Source: Odobenus rosmarus divergens (lineage: Eukaryota; Chordata; Mammalia; Carnivora; Odobenidae). From it: DNA of 64,000 bases. The stretch lies in NCBI RefSeq assembly GCF_000321225.1, contig NW_004450383.1, positions 1,148,676-1,212,675 on the forward strand. The letters are read 5' to 3'. The position numbers and the translations under genes are program-made. Positions within the stretch are counted from its first letter, which is position 1. Each line of letters opens with the position of its first letter. Shown here piece after piece: positions 1 through 10,839 of the stretch. The notes below the pieces were generated by a model. The model was not told where the DNA came from, made no database searches, and saw only the letters and a list, made by a program, of their open reading frames with translations.

Positions 1-125
1 GGTCAGAGGGAGAAGCAGACTCCCTGCTGAGCAGGGAGCCCGATGTGGGACTCGATCCCGGGTCTCCAGGATCATGACCTGAGCTGAAAGCAGTCGCTTA
101 ACCAACTGAGCCACCCAGGAGCCCC
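1..125 (-). mobile_element. CAN-SINE (tRNA-derived), cut by window edge
   Basis: Antisense copy ending in gagccacccaggagcccc, the reverse complement of the SINE head. It contains the catgacctgagc box. Its tail lies before the window. Confidence 0.9.
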
Positions 126-134
126 TTTTTTTAA

Positions 135-324
135 GATTTTTTTTAAAAGATTTTATTTATTTATTTGTCAGAGAGCGAGAGCGCACGTGCACAAGCAGGG
201 GGAGCGGCAGGCAGAGGGAGAAGCAGACTCTCTGCTGAGCACGTGTGACTCGATCCCAGGACCCCGGGATCATAAGCTAAAGCCAAAGGCAGATGCTTAA
301 CCGACTGACCCACCCAGGTGCCTG
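135..324 (-). mobile_element. CAN-SINE
   Basis: Antisense copy with a poly(T)/tttatttatttattt tail at the left and the head (cccacccaggtgcc) at the right, butted against the preceding SINE. Confidence 0.9.
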
Positions 325-507
325 CCCGCCCGCACTGTTGTTCATTTTTTAAGTTCAAAGTTGGACACTTTTAGCTTCTCTTATTCTCTAATAGAAGTGG
401 TTAAGGATAGAAATCACCACTTCCTTGCAACCTCAAAATTTTGATATGTAGTTTTTTCATTAGCATCTAGTTAGAGATAGTTTTGTATTTCCATTGTGAT
501 TTCATTT

Positions 508-692
508 TTTTAAAGATTTTATTTATTCATTTGAGAGAGAGAGCAAGCACGAGTGGGGTTGGAGGCAGAGGGAGAAGGAGAAACAGGCTTCCCATGGAGC
601 AGGGAGCCCAATGGAGGGCTCAATCCCAGGACCCCGGGATCATGACCTGAGCCAAAGTCAGACGCTTAACAACTGAGCCACCCAGGTGCCCT
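508..692 (-). mobile_element. CAN-SINE
   Basis: Antisense copy with tail tttttttaaagattttattt, box atcatgacctgagcc and head gagccacccaggtgccc. Confidence 0.93.
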
Positions 693-1660
693 GTGATTTC
701 ATTTTTAATCTATAAATATATCAGAAGACTATTTTTAGTTTACTAGTACCAATAAATTTTTACTTGTTTGTATTAACCTTTAGCTTAGGTGGGTGGTGAC
801 TAGGGAGTGTAGCCATTGTGATGAATAAGACACGTAGGGAAAGCTGGGCCTTGAGAATGAAATTAAAGTTCTTGAAGGTAGTAGGTAAGGCTCGGTAGCA
901 AATACCCACCCATTCCTGTTGTGAGATGCATTCATTTTGCAGAGTCAGGTGGGGGCGGGGAAGAGAAAGCGATCAGGTCATTTGTGAGATAGGATGTGCA
1001 AATACTGAACTGTGTTCCTCGACAGTCAAGGGAAGACACCTGACAGCCCTAGAGCCCAGGACGGGGGTGTCACGCTGGGGTTGAGCCCGTAGCGCAGGAG
1101 TTGTGATGTTCCCATGGCGTTGGAACGTGCTCACATCTGCACGGGTGTGAATCAACCCTGAGACCCATCTGTACTTAACCTTATTCTTTGTTTCCTCTCC
1201 AGAGAGCTCCAAGGGGTCTGAGAGAGACACTCGGTGGATTCAGAATCAGAGGCAGAGCGAGGGCCGGATTTGCAGGGGTTGCCCTGGGCAGGAATCACGA
1301 AATGGGAGGATCAGAGAGGCCGAGGCACTCACCGCTTTTATAACCAGAGAGTGAAGGACCGTAGAAGCTGATAATCAGAGCCTTCGGGGATTGGAGGGGA
1401 AGAGGGAAGGGGAAGGAAGCCAAAGGTGCGACGTGGATCAGTCACGAAGGAGCAAACCCAAGGCTGAACCCCACAGCCTTCGGACAGGGTGGGGGTGGGG
1501 AGGGTGGGGGAAGGAGATTGGAATCCAATGTGGAAAAACAGGGCAGGTGTCCCTTTCTCATACCCACTAGCCAAAGCACAGCAAGGTCCCTAGATGTCCA
1601 GGTTGCAACCCAATGTCCTCACAGAGAAGACAAGGACAAGAAGTAGGACATGGGACAGGC
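693..1660. other. Non-coding stretch, nothing recognised
   Basis: Only short, unsupported ORFs and no recognisable gene or repeat. Confidence 0.5.
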
Positions 1661-1666
1661 CCCTCA

Positions 1667-1804
1667 ACCTCAGACGTGGCCACTTCAGGGATAGGGTTTG
1701 ACCTCACACGTGGACACTTTGGTGATGGGAGTTCGACCTCACACGTGGCCACGTCAGTGACGGGAGTTCGACCTCACACGTGGCCACGTCAGTGACGGGA
1801 GTTC
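1667..1804 (+). repeat. 35-bp minisatellite, four copies
   Basis: Four head-to-tail units of the form acctcacacgtggccacgtc + agtgacgggagttcg. The last two are nearly identical and the first two diverged. Each of copies 2-4 contains CACGTG, and copies 3-4 also contain CCACGTCA. Confidence 0.85.
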
Positions 1805-2955
1805 CACCGAGCCTTCTGGGCATGTTTAGGCTGCGGACGGGCAGTTGACAACAGAGGGGTCATGGCATGCCAGCCTCCGTGATCTGGATTGATCCGGAAG
1901 TAACTTCAGGAAAATGAGTTGAGTTCAGTCCTTTAAGCCAGTGGACATGCCAGGACCACGACCCATATCAAGAAACACACATGTTAGCGTACAGACCATA
2001 CACACACACTCAAACTCACTCTCAGACACTCACATACACCAGGAAAGGACAGGTTGCAGCTGGTTGCAACTCTTCCTCCCTCCCCCGGGATGCCCTTGGA
2101 GAGAGAAAAATAAGGGCGGAAAAAGGGTACCAGCCACACTTCCTTATAAATTTGTAATCAGAGCTTGGTATTGACTAGTGGACAGAAAAAGAAGTGTTCC
2201 TATCTGGACCTGTCTAGGTGCATCACAAACACATCTGGATGCATAGGGCATGGCTCCTGCGAGATGTCAGCACCTCCCCTGTAATTATTGGAGTTTAAAA
2301 GAAAATGTTTTATAATGGAAACACCTGGTTGTGGAAGTGATGGCCTTGTGCTCCCTCGGGAGTTCTTCTCTCTGAACATGGCCCCCAGTGTGTGTGATGT
2401 GTCAAGAGGAAGGGGCCGTAGGGGTGCGCAGGGCTGGGGCTCTCACGGGCCAATCTGACCACGCGGCTCCCGGTGGATTCTCAGCCTGGTGCGGTGCGGA
2501 GCATGGCTTTCTTCGTAATGACTACGAGTCTCTGGGGCAAGAAAAAGAGGAAAAGGCAAACCCCGGGGCTTGGGTGCCAGGACGCCTGTCTCCCCACCCT
2601 CCACACAAGACGGTGAAAGTCTTGAGAAAAGGGTAGACCTGGATCCCATGGAACTGGCCAGGTGGGCAGATGGGGGGTGGGCGCCAGGAAAAGAGGTTCT
2701 ATCCTCTGGCTGCTGCCGGCAAAGCCCAGGAAGGAGCTGGAGCTTCGGAAGCTGCTGGGATAACAAGGAAAAGCCAGAGTTTCTCAGCTCCGTGGAAACT
2801 CTTCTTTCTCCTGTGACCAATTAAACAGATGTCGCTCTCACTTGGAAAGTAGCTCAATTAAGAACACTGATTACCCAGAAACCTAAGCTGGCGGTTGAAG
2901 ACCAAGCCAGGGAGCCGTGGAGTCCCAGGGGCACGCGGTCGGGGAGCAAGGGCAC
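1805..2955. other. Non-coding stretch, nothing recognised
   Basis: No exon-like conserved protein, RNA gene or clear repeat seen. Confidence 0.45.
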
Positions 2956-2957
2956 GC

Positions 2958-3145
2958 TCACCCAACGCTGAGAGGGCAGGTGCACCCCTCGTTCTAGATC
3001 CTGCTGACGGGGAGCCAGGTCACGGGGCGGGGGGTGCAGGGGAGGGGCAGCAGGAATCTGATGACTTGTTTCTGGCGTGAGTTCTTAACCCAACACTGAG
3101 AGGGCAGGTGCACCCCTCGTTCTAGATCCTGCTGGCGGGGAGCCA
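2958..3145 (+). repeat. Direct duplication of about 58 bp
   Basis: The segment at about 2959-3016 (acccaacgctgagagggcag ... ctagatcctgctgacgggga) recurs at about 3089-3145 with two or three changes. The period is about 130 bp. It is a local duplication. Confidence 0.8.
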
Positions 3146-3529
3146 TTACTTGAATGCGGTCATATGGCTGCCAATCCCAAGCGTCTACAAGCTGTCGGGA
3201 GCAAACACTTCCAGACGTCTGACAACCGACTTGCTGCCGTGGGTGAAGTTGGGGGGGGGTCTTATCCCTGGAGAAGGAACTGCTCCCCAACCCACAACTG
3301 GCGGTTCCTTCCAAAGCAGTGGGAAAGTTCCGAGTGCACGGAGCCTCTTGGGTGCACGTGGCAGATGCTGTGCTCAGGGGCCTCCCAATCTCGGGAACTT
3401 TCACAACCCTACTCCTGGGGGGTGCGGGACATGGTGGGGAAGAGGTCCGTGTAACCAAAAGGGGGGACTGGGGGCGGGGACGAAAACCAGGTAGAATCCT
3501 TAGCTGACTGCTAAGGAACCGGATGGAAC

Positions 3530-4120
3530 ATTGGGGACGCGGGCGGGGCTGGCGCTAGGGAGCCGCTCACAGGCGGTCAGGGGGCTACGGGGACCCATTG
3601 CCCCTCTTTGGGTCCCCCATCTGCCCGCTTTCCCCACTCTGGAGGAACTCAAATCCAACTATGAGGAGGCGGAGTTAGAAATCGGGCGGACGTGGCTCCG
3701 TGTGCACCAGCCCGCGCTCTCGCTGCCCCCACGCCAGCGGACTGCTTGTTCCGCCCACACCGGCTGAGGCCGCCCGAGGTGAGGAGAAACTGCGCCCGCT
3801 GCCGCCGGGAAAGACAGCCGCTCGGGCGGAGCTGGGCCAAGGCAGGCGAGGCCACGGCGGGCCCAACCGGAGCCCCGGAGCTGGGGGCGCTGAGCAGGAG
3901 CTGGTGCTGTTCTGAGTGTCGCTTGTGGGTGAGGGAAGCAACCGTACAGAACACGATTCTCCACCGGTTCCGCGGACCCCGACGACACACTTCTCCCGAT
4001 GCAGGCACGCGCCCTCACCGCCCCCAGTGTGCCCCGGCGGCCCCGTCCCGCTGAGGGCTGCAAGGGGCGGGCGGAGTACCAGCTTTCAGAACAGGTGTGA
4101 ACGTGCCCTCGGACGCAGCC
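3530..4120. promoter_or_regulatory. Orphan CpG island
   Basis: G+C-rich DNA with abundant CpG and GGGCGG boxes (around 3540, 3670 and 4065) sits in CpG-poor surroundings. A strong donor-like site (cgag|gtgagg) lies at 3779 on the plus strand. Overlapping ORFs here are not recognisable proteins. It may be the promoter of an unannotated non-coding RNA or of a gene whose coding exons lie outside the window. Confidence 0.6.
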
Positions 4121-6738
4121 ACCGCCTCTGGGCAGGCTTCTGGGATTGGAGGGGCTGGCGGCGGGCGGGGGAGGGCGGGGGTAGCACGCACCTCATGGCT
4201 TTCCACCTCTCAGAGTCTTGGGCTCTGGTCCCAGGCCCTGGTGCTCCTGCCCTGAATGTCGGCAGCACATGCGCCTGAAGAAACTTTAGTCTGGGTCATC
4301 GCTTGACCCCGTGACACCAAACTAGGCCTGTGAATGTGGCCCCATCGCCCAGCCAGAGGGTCATCCTGTGATCCCTGGCCCATCGATGCTGAGGCAGGAG
4401 AGAGGCGGCAGCAGCGTGGCCTCCTGCTCCCAGGGAGAGCCAACGCCCACCGCTCCGAGCAGGGACACACGGCCCCGGAGAGCAAGCAGGGGCGCCCCGG
4501 GCCGGATCCCTGGGAGGGACGCAGCCCGAGGCTTCCGGGAGAGCCCTGGGCGACACAGTAGCACCCGTGCTACCCCTTCCAGAGGTGGTGCCTGCTGAAG
4601 GCCGTCAATGGAAAACCTCCCCAGGGTGGGACAGGAGTCCTGCCCACTTTGAAGCTCTGCCCAGCAGCCTCCCCAGGGGTCTGGGAACACGCATGAGACA
4701 GCATCCCCTCGGTGCCTCTGCGGGCTGCCCACCGGCTCAGGATACATGGCTGTGGTTACCATCTGGTTATTTTTCAGATGACCTGCGAGAAAGGACGTGC
4801 GTGAAGCCCGAGGGGGGCGTGCCCTCGGGGTGGCCTCCATCGGCCGGGCCTGTGGGGGGAGGAGCAGGTTGCTGCCCTAAAGCCCCCCCCCACCACGCCC
4901 TCCCGCCGCCGCAGGTCGGAGCCTGATTTGCTCCTCTGAGTACCGGGCTGTGGGTGTGGGTGACCTCGGGGGAGGTGCGTCTTTAGCGCCTGTTGGCAGT
5001 GACAGCCCCCCTGCTGCCGGTTGGGCTTGGGACGCACAGCAGCCTCTGCCACAGCCAGGCTGCCGAGGCCGGGGGTAGAGAACACCCGGTGAGATCACCC
5101 GTACAGACACACGTGTGTTTGGAAGTACACAATCTTCCCAAACTGAGCTAACTCTACCCATATTCGATGGCAGAAACACGCAGGCTGGCCTCGATTGGCC
5201 CCATCCTGCTAGAACTCCTGTGGGATTATAGGATTTGGTGTTGGGGTACTGAGTCAGGCAGAAACGATCCTCGAAGCTCATCATGACGAAGAGGACCTTG
5301 GCTGGAAATTATCTCAGAAGGCCTATAGAAGCCATTAGCAAATGGCCACCCCATCAGCCACACGAGCAGGGAGAGGGCTTGCCTCCTTCCTCACCTGGGA
5401 GGCTGGACGAGGCCTTCTAACCACTGTGGCGTCTGCTGCATCTAAAGGTCAGTGGCCAGGCAGGGGTTGCAGCGGGAGGTATAACAGACTCCAGCGAGTC
5501 TGAGTCATGGAAGGACCTTGCTGGTCAGTGTGGCCTCCGAGGACCCGAGGACCACAACATAAACAAGCTCGACCCCGCGACCCTGCAGCTGGCTGGGCTG
5601 ACCACATCCCTCCGGAAGGGCAGGTGTCACTAACCAGCGTTCCACAAGCAGAGCCGGAAGCCGGAACCTGCAAAATATCTGTGTTGCTCCACCTGGGGGT
5701 GGCTTGTCCACAAGCCAGAAGGGACATGGCTTTGGCTGAAGGACCACCTCCCAACGGCGCCCCACTTCCCAGGAGCTGGAACATGAGTGAAGGTCATTTC
5801 TGCCCCGAAGGAACAGAAATGATGCTGTAATTTCAAGTGTCATGTAGCAGACATCATTTTAATCTCTCAGCCACAGGTGTACGGTATAACAAAAGGCTTA
5901 TAAATTTACTGATGAAATTAGATGAAGGGGGGAAAAGCAGGCTGGTGCCAACAATGACACCAGGAGGAGAAAGTGTCTAGGGAGGCTATTTGGAAGCTGT
6001 GTCAATGCAGCACCTCTGAAAACAGATCAGACGGGAAGCAAGGAGCATTTGGCCTTTGAAAAATCCCACACACAATTAAATGCTTCCATCAACACATATA
6101 AAATCCTGACGTAATCGTTGAGGCCAAGGATATAGTGTGATCGAGCCAGAGGCCGAGCTGGCCTGGGAGCCCCGGCCCCATTCCCTCCCCTGTGCAGATA
6201 CCAGCCCTCTGCTCCCAGCTGGCTTCTCAGGGACTCAGCCGCCTCCCACGGAACCAGGAACCCAGCTGGAACAGAGCATGCACACATGCATCACACGGTC
6301 AGTGATGGGGGCTGGAATTCTTCCCTACTAAATATTCCATTTCTCACCGGAAGTTCTGATCATGTTTAGGCAACTGTTACAAAAGTGAGGAATCTAACAA
6401 GCGTCCGCCTCCTGGCCACGGAAGAAAGCAATGTTTAGCCGCTTCATGCCCCAAGCAAGGGGCAGGCAATGGGGGCCCTGCAAACCAACCCCAAACACTC
6501 CAGCCCAGTTCTTGAGCCCCGATTGTTTAAGGCAGATGTTTCCATGGACCCTCCTTGGCTGCAAATATTGTCAATTCTCATTATTCAAGATAGTTTTGTT
6601 CTATGACGTCACCGCAAACACTGAATTAGTGAGCACTAGACATTGCTCTGAGAGGAAACGCAGGGTTAGGCCCCCTGCAAGACTCTGGCCGCATGTGTTC
6701 ATCAACCAATCAGTATGTAAATATTTGCAAGCCATCTA
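4121..6738. other. Non-coding stretch, nothing recognised
   Basis: G+C-rich and then average sequence. Overlapping ORFs on both strands have no recognisable domains and no consistent splice structure. Confidence 0.45.
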
Positions 6739-7555
6739 GTAAGGGGTTAATATCCAAAATATATAAAGAACTCATACAACTCTAAAGCAAAAAAACCCCA
6801 AATAATCCAATTACAGATGTTTTCCCAAAGCTATGGAAATAGCTAACAGTTACAGGAAAAGGTGCAGGACATCATTTGTCATCTGGGAAATGCATCCAAA
6901 CTTCAGTGAGATCCCACCTCATACCTGTCAGGTTGGTTGGTATCACAAAGACAAGAGAAAGCAAGTGTTGGTGAGCATGTGGAGAAGGGGAACTCTCATG
7001 CACTGTTGGTGGGAATGCAAACTGGTGCAGCCACTCTGGAGAGCAGTATGGAGGTTCCCTAAAAAAATTAAATATAGAACTACCATATGATCCAGCAATT
7101 CCATCTGGGTATATATCCACAGGAAATGAAAAGAGGATCTTGAAGAGATGTCTGCTCCCATGGACATTGCAGCAGTATTCACCATGGCCAAGACACGGAA
7201 ACAAGCTAAGTGTCCTTGGATGGATGGATGGATGGATGGATGGATGGATGGATGGATGGATGGTTGGAGAAGATGTGGTGTATATAAACAATGGAATATT
7301 ACTCAGCCATAAAAAGAAAGGAAATCATGCCATTTGCAACAACACGGACAAACCTAAAAGACATTATGCTAAGTGAAGTCAGACAAAGAAAAACAAATAC
7401 TGTATGATTTCTCTTATAGGTGGAATACAAAAATAACTTTAAAAAACCAAGTTCATAGATACAGAGAACAGACTGATGGTTGCCGGAGGCAGGGGGTTAC
7501 AGGATGGGAGAAACGGCTGTGCTGTTTTGTTGGCTTTTTTAGCTTAAATAAATAG
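6739..7555 (+). mobile_element. LINE-1 3' end fragment (truncated)
   Basis: It contains the typical L1 stretches gggaatgcaaactggtgcag, actaccatatgatccagcaa, ggaatattactcagccataa and gacattatgctaagtgaagt, in plus orientation. It is 5' truncated and non-functional. A TGGA microsatellite interrupts it. Confidence 0.92.
7217..7263 (+). repeat. (TGGA)n microsatellite inside L1
   Basis: About eleven TGGA units, where L1 normally reads as a short 'gatggataa' stretch. The expansion arose inside the L1 copy. Confidence 0.9.
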
Positions 7556-7561
7556 TTTATC

Positions 7562-7747
7562 TTTTTTTTAAAAGATTTTATTTATTTATTTGTCAGAGAG
7601 AGAGAGAGAGCACAAGCAGGGGGAGCGGCAGAGGGAGAAGGAGAAGCAGGCTCCCCGCTGAGCAGGGAGCCCGACATGGGACTGACCTTGAGATCATGAC
7701 CTGAGCTGAAGGCAGATGCTTCACCAACTGAGCCACCCAGACGCCTC
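7562..7747 (-). mobile_element. CAN-SINE
   Basis: Antisense copy directly after the L1 3' end. It has a tttttttaaaagattttatt tail and a gagccacccagacgcc head. Confidence 0.92.
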
Positions 7748-7749
7748 TG

Positions 7750-8507
7750 CTTATCTTTTCTTTTTTTAAAAAAGTGGTGAAGTCCTGGACGAGGGTTGTA
7801 GCACTGAGAAGAAATGGCTGGGAGGTTCTGGAACCTCTGGGATGGAGCAGCAGCTGGATGTAAGGTCCAAGAAGGAGAGGAATGGGGATCACTCAAGGCT
7901 CAGAGTTACTGGGGTAATGAAGGTGGCTTTTAAATTTAAACAAAGGATTCTTACTGCCAGGAAGGAAAGTCCATTTGCTTATTCTAGTGGGACTTACTCT
8001 ACTCCCCTCGGAGCAATGTCCTCCAACACCCCGCTAGGAGGGCAGAGCGCAGGACAGGTGGCGCAAGGCTGACGGCGCGGCAGCTCCAAACCTCAGGCTC
8101 CCCAGACTGGCTTTAAGGACGACGTGACTGTGGGGGCGTCCAGACCACTCTCCAGCCTCACGGCCAGCCTCCTGCTCCCCCAGCCTCCTGCGCACGTTTC
8201 CTGCCACCACACAACAGCCGCAGGAGACTGAGCGTGGCTGAGGTCCCCCTGCAGCCTCACCTTCAGGCCACAATGTGCTCCAGCCTGCACCCCCTGTCCC
8301 CACTGCCTGGTGTCTGGGAGCCCCATTCTTTCTTTCTGTTTTCCACGTCAGACAGGCAATGTGCCGAGGTCGTAACAAAGTTTGAGGGAGGCACATGTGA
8401 ATGGCGTGAACACCCAGTCATCACGCTTATGAACTACAGAGGGATCTCCAGAGCCCCATCCTAAGTCCAACCTGGGAGTGGAAGGGAACGCAGCCCTGAA
8501 CCCACGT
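7750..8507. other. Non-coding stretch, nothing recognised
   Basis: No gene or clear repeat recognised. Confidence 0.4.
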
Positions 8508-8509
8508 AC

Positions 8510-8902
8510 TGGGTGAATGGCGTCCCCCAAAGCTCATGCCCACCAGGAACCTCAGCATGTGACCTTATTTGGAAATAGGGTCTTTGCAGGTGTGATTACA
8601 GTGAGGCTTGCAGTGAGACCATCCCCAACCAGGGCGGGTCCTAAATCCAATGGGAGTGTTCTTGTCAGAGACAGAAAAGGACTTACAGAGACCGGGGAAG
8701 AGAGCTGGCAGACACAGAGCAGAGACCGAGGGACGTGGCCACAAGCCAGGGACACCAGGAGCCCCAGAAGCTGGAAGAGGCAGGAAGCATCCTCCCCCAG
8801 AGCCTCCGAGGGAGCGTGGTCCTCCAACACCCCGATCTCAGCGTCTGGTCCCCAGACTGTGGGGGTGGTGCTTTGTTACAACAGCCCAGGACACTGAGAG
8901 CA
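8510..8902 (+). mobile_element. MaLR/MLT1-like solo LTR remnant
   Basis: Recognised by the series gaatggcgtcccccaaag, gtgaccttatttggaaatag, gtctttgcaggtgtgatta and, at the end, ctttgttacaacagcccagg. This layout is that of old ERVL-MaLR LTRs. Subfamily not assigned. Confidence 0.65.
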
Positions 8903-9041
8903 TCCCCATGGCTGAGGCTCAGATATCGAGGTCTCCAGAGCCTGTCCTAAGGCCAGCTGCCCTCCACAGCCTTCTCCCACCTCCAGCTTGGCCCCTGGCC
9001 TCTCAAAACCCCATTCTCCTCCCCAAGGACACCTCCTTTTG

Positions 9042-9222
9042 GGGGCGCCTGGGAGGCTCAGTCGGTTAAGCGTCCGACGCTTGATTTTGGCTCAGGTCAT
9101 GATTTCAGGGTCATGAAATCAAGCCCGCATCAGGCTCTGAGCTGGGCATGGGTCCTGCTTAAGATTCTTTCTCTCCCTCTCCTTCTGCCCCTCCCGCCCT
9201 GCTTCTCACTCTCTCTCTCAAA
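9042..9222 (+). mobile_element. CAN-SINE (older subtype)
   Basis: Head gggggcgcctgggaggctca, box ggctcaggtcatgatttcag, then a CT-rich stretch and an A-rich tail that has grown into the following microsatellite. Confidence 0.92.
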
Positions 9223-9335
9223 AAAAAAAAAAGAAGGAAGGAAGAAAAGAAAGAAAGAGAAAAAGAAGAAAGAAAGAGAAGGAAAGAAAGAAAGAAAGAA
9301 AGAAAGAAGAAAGAAAGAAGAAAGAAAGAAAGAAA

Positions 9336-9367
<32 letters not shown>
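9222..9367 (+). repeat. (GAAA)n/(GAAG)n microsatellite from SINE tail
   Basis: About 145 bases of almost pure purine GAAA/GAAG repeats directly continue the A tail of the preceding SINE. Confidence 0.95.
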
Positions 9368-9369
9368 GA

Positions 9370-9950
9370 TATTCATTCCACTCACCAAGGTTTATAGGCC
9401 CCTTGAGTGAAAGTCAGCCTCGCCATTCACTGGGACGTGATAAGCCTCCCTGCCCCTGGGGACAGCATTTACAGCATAAACGGACAATGTTCCCCCAGGA
9501 CAATCACTCCCATCCGCCTGAAGGGATGGAAGAGATGTCTGGGAGGCCTCCCACTTACCAGCTCAGAGCAGACAAGTGACATGTTCAAAATGTGAGGTGC
9601 GTGACACAGACATGAGTGTTGAGAAGTTTGCTCTGTTTTGTTTGACGTGAGGTATTTCTGATACTTCAGAGACATAAAACCAAATTTTACTCACAGTCTT
9701 TGGTCTGCAACACCTGCTCCTCATTGGTCCCGACACAGCCCTGATTTCTTTCTTTCTTTTTAATAATATAACAACATTCTGTGAGCTCACCAACAGGAAG
9801 ACTAACATTTTGATACAAGCTTACCATTCCCTGTGAGACCCTTCTCAGTCCCCTCTGTGCCCCTACACACCCCTGCCTCCCTGTCCTAGGGGAGCGACAC
9901 CACATTCTGGAATCTTGAGTTGATTGTTCTCATTCTCCCCAGATAGATGA
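9370..9950. other. Non-coding stretch, nothing recognised
   Basis: No gene or clear repeat recognised. Confidence 0.4.
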
Positions 9951-9955
9951 TTGCT

Positions 9956-10245
9956 AGAGATGGATGGGATGGATGGATGGACAGATGGATGGATGATGGA
10001 TGGAAGGACAGATGGATGGATGGATGATGGACGGATGGATGGATGGAAGGACAGATGGATGGAAGGACAGAGAGATGAATGGATGATGGATGGATGGATC
10101 GTCAGACGGATGGGTGGATGGACAGATGAATGGACAATGGATGGATGATGGATGGATGATGGAAGGACAGATGGATGGATGGGTGGATGGATGGAAGGAC
10201 AGATGGATGTTAGATAGATGACAGATACACAGATAGATGACATAG
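9956..10245 (+). repeat. (GGAT)n microsatellite/compound repeat
   Basis: About 290 bases of GGAT units with GACA, GATGAT and GGAAGGACA interruptions, ending in GATA units. Confidence 0.93.
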
Positions 10246-10299
10246 AGCTTTATTGTCTATGAAGCTATATTTGTCCCATCAAACTTAAATAAAACAACA

Positions 10300-10760
10300 G
10301 TGTAAAGTAGTTAATGTATGAACATCAGCTTTATGTAATTTGTTGGGACTCACCTACTCAATTTCATGCTGCTAGCCTTCTTCCATATTGTTTTGTGACT
10401 AGCTCACTCATTGCAACTGCTACAGAGCATTCCATCACATGACTGTATCACCCCTGATTAACCCAAATCTCCTTGACGGTCATTTTGGCTGCTTTCAGAC
10501 AGTTGCTCTGGTGAACAATGCAGCTGGTCACATTCTCTCACACATCTCCTGCGTACACATGTGAGATGTTTCACTGGGTGATGTGCCAGGAAGAGACTGC
10601 TTGATTACGGGGAACAGAATATTCAGAGAATACACCACACTATTTCCCCAGACGGCTGCACCAGAGTATCTCTGACGAGCAGGGTGCAAGAGAATCTGGC
10701 AGTACACGTGGTCTCCATTATGTGGCCTCATCAGACTTGTGAACATTTGCTAACCTCGGG
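10300..10760 (-). mobile_element. Old LINE-1 3' end fragment
   Basis: Resembles the reverse-strand L1 3' end (ggtcattttggctgctttca, ctctggtgaacaatgcagct). Strongly diverged. Confidence 0.5.
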
Positions 10761-10839
10761 GTACAACTGACTCTGTTCGTGATTGGCATTTCCCTGGTAA
10801 CTAGTGAAGCTGGACATGTCTCTGCTGTGTACATGCTCT

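Noticed and set aside
9113..9397. Lys/Glu-rich ORF
   Set aside because: Translation of the GAAA microsatellite.
9863..10243. Ser/His/Pro repeat ORF and its plus-strand partner
   Set aside because: Translation of the GGAT microsatellite on both strands.
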